From Alcanivorax quisquiliarum (GTDB lineage: Bacteria > Pseudomonadota > Gammaproteobacteria > Pseudomonadales > Alcanivoracaceae), in assembly GCF_023051175.1 (NCBI RefSeq), contig NZ_JALKII010000010.1, forward strand, positions 1 through 64,000: a stretch of 64,000 bases of DNA, in the 5' to 3' direction. The position numbers and the translations under genes are program-made. Numbering within the stretch: position 1 is the first letter of the stretch; the number at the start of each line of letters is the position of its first letter. Shown piece by piece: positions 58,217 through 64,000 of the stretch. The notes beneath the pieces were generated by a model. That model did no database searches. It saw only the letters and a program-made list of their open reading frames with translations, and was not told the origin of the DNA.

Positions 58217-58261
58217 GGCGGCGCTTGTTGCGCACCGCGTATTGCTTGCAATCCCGGCTGA

Positions 58262-59548
58262 TTACTTCTCCAGCACTGCCACCACGCCCTGGCCACCTGC
58301 GGCACAGATGGAAATCAGGCAACGGCCGGAGCCTTTTTCGTTCAGCAGCTTGGCTGCGTTGGCGAGGATGCGGCCGCCGGTAGCCGCAAACGGGTGCCCC
58401 GCTGCCAGCGAGCTGCCTTTCACGTTGAGCTTGCTGCGATCGATACTGCCGAGCGCCTTGTCGCGACCGAGGCGATTTTTGCAGAAGCTTTCATCTTCCC
58501 AGGCTTTCAAGGTGGCCAGTACCTGCGAGGCAAACGCTTCGTGAATTTCGTAGAAATCGAAATCCTGCAAGCCCAGGCCAAGCTTGTCGAGCATGCTCGG
58601 CACGGCATAGGCCGGCGCCATCAGCAAGCCTTCCTTCTTGTTGACGAAATCGACCGCCGCGGCTTCGCCGAGTGTCAGGTAAGCCAGCACCGGCAAGCCA
58701 CGCTCTTTGGCCCACTCTTCGCTGGCCAGCAGCACCGCTGATGCACCATCGGTCAGCGGTGTGGAGTTGGCTGCTGTCATGGTGCCGTCCGGGCCGCCAA
58801 ATACCGGTTTCAGTGTGGCCAGCTTTTCCAGCGTGGAATCGCCGCGCATGTTGTTGTCGCGCTCCAGGCCCTTGAACGGCGTGATCAGATCCGCCTGCCA
58901 GCCATCAGCGTAGGATTTCGCCAGATTCTGGTGGGACTGCCAGGCAAGCTTGTCCTGCTCTTCCCGGCTGATGCCCCACTCCACTGCCGTCACGGCCGCA
59001 TGGTCGCCCATGGAAAGCCCGGTGCGCGGCTCGGCGTTTTTCGGTACATCCGGCATGAACCATTTCGGGTTCAGCAGTTTCAGCGCCAGCTTGGCCTTTT
59101 CACCGTTGGTCTTGGCCTTGTTGATCTCCATGAATACTTTGCGCTTTTCGTCGTTGACGCCCAGCGGCGCGTCAGAGGTGGTATCCACACCGCCAGCAAT
59201 AGCGCTGTCGATCTGCCCCAGCGCAATCTTGTTAGCCACCAGCAACGCCGCTTCAAGGCCCGTACCACAAGCTTGCTGAAGATCATAAGCCGGTGTCTCC
59301 GGTGCCAGCCCGGAGCTGAGCACACACTCACGCACCAGATTGAAATCCCGGGAATGTTTCATCACGGCGCCAGCGGCCACCTCACCGATGCGCTCGCCTT
59401 TCAGGTTGAAACGCTGCACCAGGCCCTGCAACGCCGCGGTCAGCATGTCCTGGTTGGAGACGCCGAAATAAGCGCTGTTGCTGCGCGCAAACGGAATCCG
59501 GTTGCCACCGATAATGGCCACTCTGCGAACACTCTTGCCTGCCAGCAT
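58262..59548 (-). CDS. Acetyl-CoA acetyltransferase / thiolase
   Basis: A 428-residue thiolase. The nucleophile cysteine is in QQACGTGLEA, and the C-terminal motifs AAGHPFAATGGR and ICAAGGQGVV provide the His and second Cys. It breaks 3-ketoacyl-CoA (or condenses acetyl-CoA). Sequence is like the FadI/YfcY-type acetyltransferases of Pseudomonas and Alcanivorax (memory). The ATG at 59548 follows GGAGGAAGAAAG. It is divergent from a FabG4-like gene 301 bases away, suggesting joint regulation. Confidence 0.93.
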   Translation of the reverse strand: MLAGKSVRRVAIIGGNRIPFARSNSAYFGVSNQDMLTAALQGLVQRFNLKGERIGEVAAGAVMKHSRDFNLVRECVLSSGLAPETPAYDLQQACGTGLEAALLVANKIALGQIDSAIAGGVDTTSDAPLGVNDEKRKVFMEINKAKTNGEKAKLALKLLNPKWFMPDVPKNAEPRTGLSMGDHAAVTAVEWGISREEQDKLAWQSHQNLAKSYADGWQADLITPFKGLERDNNMRGDSTLEKLATLKPVFGGPDGTMTAANSTPLTDGASAVLLASEEWAKERGLPVLAYLTLGEAAAVDFVNKKEGLLMAPAYAVPSMLDKLGLGLQDFDFYEIHEAFASQVLATLKAWEDESFCKNRLGRDKALGSIDRSKLNVKGSSLAAGHPFAATGGRILANAAKLLNEKGSGRCLISICAAGGQGVVAVLEK

Positions 59549-59849
59549 CTTTCTTCCTCCGGTCTGGGCGTTGCGAAGCGCGCACAGCGCGACGCCACCA
59601 TTAAGATGGGCGCAGTCTAGCCCGATGCCGCGCTCGCTCATTGGCTGCGCCGCCGACGGCGTTTCTGCCATGGGTCAATATCGCTGAGCAGCTGCAGTGC
59701 TTCAATAGCGCCCAGCCTGGGGGCAGGCCGGAATATGCTGTGTTAATGTCCCCTCATCTGGCAATCCAGGCTGGTCTTCGCGATCACCTGGCGGCCCATC
59801 AACGGCCATCAGCCAATCAACCGGATTACCTAGACTCAGGGTGAGCATA
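59549..59849. other. Divergent intergenic region, thiolase and FabG4-like genes
   Basis: About 300 bases holding the promoters of both genes. No operator or terminator could be recognised. Confidence 0.35.
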
Positions 59850-61268
59850 ATGAGCGACGTCTATCAGGCCATTGCCAACTCCGCTGTCGGCAAAAAAGTT
59901 TTCAGCGCCATCAACCTGCCGATCCCCGTGATCCTCGAACGCTACGAGCCGGGCGCGGTGTCCTTTATCAAGGGCGCTGTAGTGCTGGGCGGTGCCGCAG
60001 GCGGCAGCGCTGCGCAAAGTGTGCTGGCGACGCTTAAATTCGCACCGGAAGCGGTGGCCCACACCCTCGCTGGCGGCGCAGCCGAAGCAGATATCCGCAA
60101 GGCCGGCGATGCCGTGGGCGAACAGATCACCGCCTACAGCCCGAGCCGCGAAGATGGCCGCCGCTTCAAGGCGTTGATCTTCGATGCTACCGGCATCAGC
60201 AATACCGGCGAGTTGCGAGCCGTGTGGGATTTCTTCAATCCGGTGGTGCGCAAGCTTGAAAAAAGCGGGCGCATCGTGGTGATCGGCCGCACGCCCGAAC
60301 TGTGCAGTGTGGAGCAGCGCATCGCCCAGCGCGGCCTGGAAGGGCTGGTACGCAGCCTTGGCAAAGAGATCAAGGGCGGCGCCACCGCCAACCTGGTTTA
60401 TGTGGAGGCTGGCGCCGAGGCACAACTGCAAGGCCCGATGCACTTCCTGCTGTCACCGAAGTCGGCGTATGTATCCGGCCAGGTGATGCGCGTCAGCGGA
60501 GCCGGCTTCACCGGCGAGGGCTTCAACTGGACACAGCCGCTGGCCGGCAAGACCGCGCTGGTGACCGGCGCCGCACGCGGCATCGGCGCCGCCATTGCCC
60601 AGGTGCTGGCGCGGGATGGCGCCCGCGTGATCGTGCTCGACATTCCGCCCATGGCCGAAGACCTCAAGCAGGTGGCAGGGCAGATCGGCGGTGTGGCACT
60701 TGAAGCCGACATCACCGCCGCCGAAGCCCCGCAGCTCATCAGCGACAAGGCCCGCGAGCTGGGCGGCCTGGATATCATCGTCCACAACGCGGGTGTGACC
60801 CGTGACAAGACCATGGCCGGTATGCCGGACAAGTTCTGGGACATGGTGATCGACATCAACATCGCCTCCGAAGAGCGCATCAACGCTCGCCTGCTGGCAG
60901 ACAGCACGTTGAACGAAGGCGGCCGCATTGTTTGCGTCAGCTCGATTTCCGGTATCGCCGGCAATATGGGCCAGACCAACTATGCCACCTCCAAGGCGGC
61001 GGTGATCGGCATGGTGCAGGGCATGGCGCCCGAGCTGGCCGGCCGCAATATCACCATCAACGCGGTGGCTCCCGGTTTCATCGAAACCCAGATGACGGCA
61101 GCGATTCCGTTTGCCATTCGCGAAGCTGGCCGGCGCATGAACTCCATGAACCAGGGCGGCCAGCCGGTGGACGTGGCGGAAACCATCGCCTTCTTTGCCA
61201 GCCCTGCTGCCCAGGGCGTGACTGGCAACGTAGTGCGCGTGTGCGGCCAGAGCCTGCTCGGCGCCTGA
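59850..61268 (+). CDS. High-molecular-weight 3-oxoacyl-ACP/CoA reductase (FabG4-like)
   Basis: A 472-residue short-chain dehydrogenase about twice the normal FabG length. The N-terminal ~210 residues have a decayed flavodoxin-like Rossmann domain; the C-terminal part is a complete SDR: TGAARGIG (cofactor), HNAGVTRDK, and the Ser-Tyr-Lys triad in VSSISG and NYATSKAAVIG. It reduces 3-oxoacyl-CoA or -ACP with NAD(P)H. The start at 59850 follows AGGGTGAG; a GTG nine bases earlier is possible. It is divergent from the thiolase, so the pair could act on the same acyl pathway. Confidence 0.92.
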   Translation: MSDVYQAIANSAVGKKVFSAINLPIPVILERYEPGAVSFIKGAVVLGGAAGGSAAQSVLATLKFAPEAVAHTLAGGAAEADIRKAGDAVGEQITAYSPSREDGRRFKALIFDATGISNTGELRAVWDFFNPVVRKLEKSGRIVVIGRTPELCSVEQRIAQRGLEGLVRSLGKEIKGGATANLVYVEAGAEAQLQGPMHFLLSPKSAYVSGQVMRVSGAGFTGEGFNWTQPLAGKTALVTGAARGIGAAIAQVLARDGARVIVLDIPPMAEDLKQVAGQIGGVALEADITAAEAPQLISDKARELGGLDIIVHNAGVTRDKTMAGMPDKFWDMVIDINIASEERINARLLADSTLNEGGRIVCVSSISGIAGNMGQTNYATSKAAVIGMVQGMAPELAGRNITINAVAPGFIETQMTAAIPFAIREAGRRMNSMNQGGQPVDVAETIAFFASPAAQGVTGNVVRVCGQSLLGA

Positions 61269-61286
61269 TTCGCTGCTGCGATACGG

Positions 61287-61316
61287 ACGCCCCGGTCATT
61301 CCGGGGCGTTTTTGTT
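61287..61316 (+). terminator. Rho-independent terminator of the FabG4-like gene
   Basis: ACGCCCCGG / CCGGGGCGT stem with TCATT loop, followed by TTTTTGTTT, 18 bases after the stop. Confidence 0.9.
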
Positions 61317-61359
61317 TCTGGCCGCATACCTCCCCTCGTGCGCCTGCTGCGCAGCCCGA

Positions 61360-61555
61360 GCAATTCGCACCACCTGCGCAACCTGCGTAGGCCGAGCAGG
61401 CCGCAGAGCCCGAGTAACCTGAGTAGCCCGAGTAACCTGAGCAATCCGAGTAGTCCGAGTAGTCCGAGTAGTCCGAGTAGTCCGAGTAGTCCGAGTAGTC
61501 CGAGTAGTCCGAAGTCCGAGTAGTCCGAAGCCCGAGCAGTCATCTACGCAGCCTG
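61360..61555. repeat. 9-bp minisatellite (CCGAGTAGT)n
   Basis: Seven to eight head-to-tail copies of CCGAGTAGT lie at about 61448-61510, with more degenerate units (CCCGAGTAACCTGAGTAG) on the left and two deletion-disturbed copies on the right. It lies between a terminator and the ABC transporter gene and is not in a convincing frame. Confidence 0.8.
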
Positions 61556-61755
61556 AGCACCTGAGCCGCGTCTGGCAGCACGGCCCACACCGCTTGCGCC
61601 AGCCGCCCCCGAGCACACCCCGCGCTGCCTGAAACTGCTGGCGTGTTCTCGCCGCCGGCCAGTACGTTTTTTGTTGTGCGCGTCATATCGCTGTCATCTG
61701 CCGTCCGTACCCTTTGCGACGAACTGGTGGCAACCGCATGACCGGAGCATGACAG

Positions 61756-62832
61756 ATGGCCGGCTACCTTCACGCCTGCGGGCTGAGCAAACATTTTGGC
61801 GGCACGGCGGTGCTCGACGGCATCGATTTCACCCTCAGCCGAGGTGAATGCCTGGTGCTGCTCGGCCCGTCCGGCTGCGGCAAGACCACCTTGCTCAATA
61901 TCATTGCCGGGCTGCTGCAGGCCGACGGCGGCGAGCTGCATTGCGACGGCGCGCCGCTGGACGTGCCGGCAAGCGGCCACTTCACGGCGATGCGCGAACG
62001 CGGCTTCTCGATGGTGTTTCAGGATTTTTCCCTGTGGCCGCACATGACGGTGGCGCAGAACGTTGCCTTCGGCCTGGGCCTGCGCGGGCTGTCACGCGCC
62101 GACGTGACGCAGCAGACTCACGCGGCGCTGGCACGCGTGCAGATGACGCACCTTGCGGATCGCAAACCGGCCGCGCTGTCTGGTGGCCAGCAGCAGCGTG
62201 TCGCCATCGCCCGCGCCATTGCTGTCTCGCCCCGAGTGCTGCTGCTGGATGAACCGCTGTCGGCACTGGATGCACGCCTGCGTGAAGACCTCAAAAGCGA
62301 GCTGGCACAATTGCTGCGCGATACCGGCCTGACGGCGGTGTACGTCACCCACGATCAGAGCGAAGCGTTGTCGCTGGCAAATCGTATCGCCTTGATGAAT
62401 CAGGGCCGCATCGAACAGATCGACGCCCCGGAAAATATCTATCAGCGCCCACGCACCCGCTTCGCGGCCGAATTTATCGGCAGCGCCAATCTGGTGCCCT
62501 ACCAGCGCACCCGCAACGGCCTGCAACTGGATGGCCAGACGGCGCTCACCGGCGCCAGCACCAGCCAGTTGGCAACGCTGCCCGCCACTGGCCATCTGGT
62601 GATCCGCCGTGAAGCTGTGCGCATGGTCGCGCCCGATAGCGCGCCCTGCGGCAGCCAGCTGGTGCTGCAAGGCACCTGCGTGCGGCGGCATTATCTTGGT
62701 GATCGCCAGGAGGTGCTGGCAGAGATACGCCCCGGCTTGCAATTGTGCGGTTTCGCCGATCAGCCGTTTCATCCCGGCGCGGCCGTGTCGGTGCGCATCA
62801 GCGCCGAGGCGCTGCACGCCATCGGGCACTGA
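61756..62832 (+). CDS. ABC transporter ATP-binding protein (Fe(III)/FbpC type)
   Basis: A 358-residue ATPase: Walker A GPSGCGKTT (37-45), Q-loop FQDFSLWPH, signature LSGGQQQRVAIARA, Walker B VLLLDEPLSALD and the switch His in YVTHDQSE. A C-terminal TOBE-like regulatory domain occupies about 250-358. In order with the following solute-binding lipoprotein and a probable permease it forms an iron- or similar small-substrate importer. The operon runs off the right edge. Confidence 0.93.
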   Translation: MAGYLHACGLSKHFGGTAVLDGIDFTLSRGECLVLLGPSGCGKTTLLNIIAGLLQADGGELHCDGAPLDVPASGHFTAMRERGFSMVFQDFSLWPHMTVAQNVAFGLGLRGLSRADVTQQTHAALARVQMTHLADRKPAALSGGQQQRVAIARAIAVSPRVLLLDEPLSALDARLREDLKSELAQLLRDTGLTAVYVTHDQSEALSLANRIALMNQGRIEQIDAPENIYQRPRTRFAAEFIGSANLVPYQRTRNGLQLDGQTALTGASTSQLATLPATGHLVIRREAVRMVAPDSAPCGSQLVLQGTCVRRHYLGDRQEVLAEIRPGLQLCGFADQPFHPGAAVSVRISAEALHAIGH

Positions 62833-62835
62833 CAC

Positions 62836-63885
62836 ATGACGGCACTTTTGCGGCTGACGGCACTTTTGCGGCTTTTGCAGCTGTTGCTGCTCACCGGCGC
62901 GGTGCTACTTTGTGTTGGCGTTATTGGCGGCTGTAGCCGCCAGGACGATACCGCGCTGGTGATCTACTCGGCCGGCCCGCGCCCGCTGATCGAACAGATC
63001 AGCGCCGACTTCACCGCCGCCACTGGCGTGCCGGTGCGCCTGTTCGTCGCCACCACCGGCCAGCTGATGGCCAAGCTGGAGGCCGAGCGCTTTCGGCCGC
63101 AGGCGGATGTGGTGATCTTCGCCAGCGATGTCGCCGCCGAAGCACTGAAGCAGGCCGGCCGGCTGGCACCATTGGGTGAGTTGGCCGGTGATGCCACTCA
63201 CGCAGGCTGGCACGACCCGGCCGGCTTTTATCTGGCTACCAGCGCAGCGCTGGTCGGCGTGGCGCTGGGCGCCAGCGCCGTGGACACGCGCCCCGATTGG
63301 CCACAACTTTTCAGCACCCAGCCGCCCGGCCGGCTGGCCATGCCATCACCGTCACGCTCCGGCACTGCCGGGGATTTCGTCGTCGCTCAAGTGCTCACCC
63401 AGGGCGATGCCGCCTGGCAGGATTTTGCCCGCGCCCGCGCCGCCGGGCTGGAGTTTCCCGCTGCCAACAGCCAGGCGCTGACATCGCTGCTGATCGGCAA
63501 CTATCACGCCGTCATTGGCGCCGCCGATTACCTGGTATTCCGCCAGATCGAACAGGGCGCGGCACTGGCGATGCACTACCCCGCCGAGGGCGTGCCGCTG
63601 ATGACGCGCCCCGTGGCGATGCTCGCCGGCACGCCGCGTGCAGCGGATGCGCGGCGCTTCATTGCCCATCTGTTCAGCGATGCATCACAACTGCGGATCG
63701 CCGAGGCACACCTGTTGCCCGCCAGCGTGCGCGTGGCGGTCAGTGACGTGCGCGCCGCTGCCACCGCGCCAGCGCGGGTATGGCGCGGCGATGTGCAAGC
63801 GGCACTGGCCAGCCAAGGGAGCATTTTGCGGCGTTTTCAATATCAGGTCGAACGGGCGCAGATACCGCCGCCGGAGCAGCCTTGA
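62836..63885 (+). CDS. ABC transporter solute-binding lipoprotein (Fe(III)-type)
   Basis: A 349-residue periplasmic solute-binding protein with a long hydrophobic signal peptide and lipobox VIGGC (Cys33). The binding fold starts LVIYSAGPRPLIEQISADFT and includes GVPVRLFVATTGQLMAKLEAE and AADYLVFRQI, as in the SBP_bac family that binds Fe(III) or 2-aminoethylphosphonate. No tyrosine pair diagnostic of iron binders was verified. It starts four bases after the ATPase stop. The first codons hold a duplicated GACGGCACTTTTGCGGCT unit. Confidence 0.85.
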   Translation: MTALLRLTALLRLLQLLLLTGAVLLCVGVIGGCSRQDDTALVIYSAGPRPLIEQISADFTAATGVPVRLFVATTGQLMAKLEAERFRPQADVVIFASDVAAEALKQAGRLAPLGELAGDATHAGWHDPAGFYLATSAALVGVALGASAVDTRPDWPQLFSTQPPGRLAMPSPSRSGTAGDFVVAQVLTQGDAAWQDFARARAAGLEFPAANSQALTSLLIGNYHAVIGAADYLVFRQIEQGAALAMHYPAEGVPLMTRPVAMLAGTPRAADARRFIAHLFSDASQLRIAEAHLLPASVRVAVSDVRAAATAPARVWRGDVQAALASQGSILRRFQYQVERAQIPPPEQP

Positions 63886-63962
63886 ACACGGCCGGAGCCA
63901 TCATCAGCACTGCCAGAGTCGGCATGCACGCCACCGAAGTGAGCACGCACGTCGCCGGAGCT

Positions 63963-64000
63963 ATGATGAAAAAAGCCTCGAACCGAATCTCGCGCCGGGA
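63963..64000 (+). CDS. Start of the next gene, probably the ABC permease (partial)
   Basis: An open frame with ATGATGAAAAAAGCC, preceded by GCCGGAGC, starts here and remains open to the edge (MMKKASNRISRR). In the usual operon order the permease would follow. Only 13 codons are visible; the product is inferred from position. Confidence 0.35.
   Translation, partial: MMKKASNRISRR

Noticed and set aside
61440-61515. Possible CRISPR array
   Set aside because: The units are contiguous 9-bp repeats without spacers, so it is a minisatellite.
63940-64000. tRNA-like GGTTCGAGGC on the minus strand at the right edge
   Set aside because: The flanking bases do not form the T-stem or acceptor stem, and a coding start explains the sequence better.

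Overview
The window looks like a chromosomal stretch of a marine, lipid- and hydrocarbon-adapted gammaproteobacterium, most likely a relative of Alcanivorax (inference). Supporting genes are a trimethylamine monooxygenase, a cis/trans fatty acid isomerase, an apparent fatty-acid beta-oxidation set (fadH-like reductase, thiolase, FabG4-like reductase, two acyl-CoA dehydrogenases), a FadL-like porin and possibly a PraB-like secreted protein. Most of the window is GC-rich and mostly housekeeping or accessory; no rRNA, tRNA or CRISPR array was recognised.

Region 1 (1-8060) is an accessory scar. An IS66-type end sits inside an IS3-family copy, which is also split by a complete IS3 element with a CCTTC duplication, and the whole nest interrupts a third IS3 orfA. 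Next come an AT-rich FKBP-DsbC gene pair and a small secreted protein. A second type of IS3 element then sits inside a deleted group II intron, whose 5' end abuts the terminator of the next gene.

Region 2 (8060-25000) holds a large Ig-like lipoprotein with a FadL-like porin, gdhA, an orphan GspC/PDZ protein, a second FKBP-DsbC pair, a YtoQ protein, a metallophosphoesterase lipoprotein and tmm. Region 3 (25000-36300) has two related LysR regulators, a DUF3301 protein, a chalcone-isomerase-like protein, 1-Cys peroxiredoxin, MgtC, DUF427, a ribbon-helix-helix/zinc-ribbon regulator next to an ABC1 (UbiB-like) kinase with a shared palindrome, a nitroreductase and a DUF1643 protein.

Region 4 (36300-51000) has a secreted sphingomyelinase-like phosphodiesterase coupled to a lipase-foldase-like protein, cti, deaD, a UPF0178 protein, a degenerate GGDEF protein, two OmpA/TSP3 proteins and an Ig-like lipoprotein. 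Region 5 (51000-64000) has the acyl-CoA dehydrogenase pair, an MliC-like lipoprotein, a membrane protein, fadH divergent from a tetR with a perfect 15-bp operator-like palindrome, a thiolase divergent from FabG4, a 9-bp tandem repeat, and the start of a Fe(III)-type ABC transporter operon that runs off the right edge.

Two ~500-bp composite repeats (20.4 kb and 41.5 kb) lie in opposite orientation, each between convergent genes. The signals I consider most unusual are these repeats, the duplicated FKBP-DsbC pair, the sphingomyelinase plus foldase pair, the RHH-zinc-ribbon/ABC1 unit and the intron remnant.
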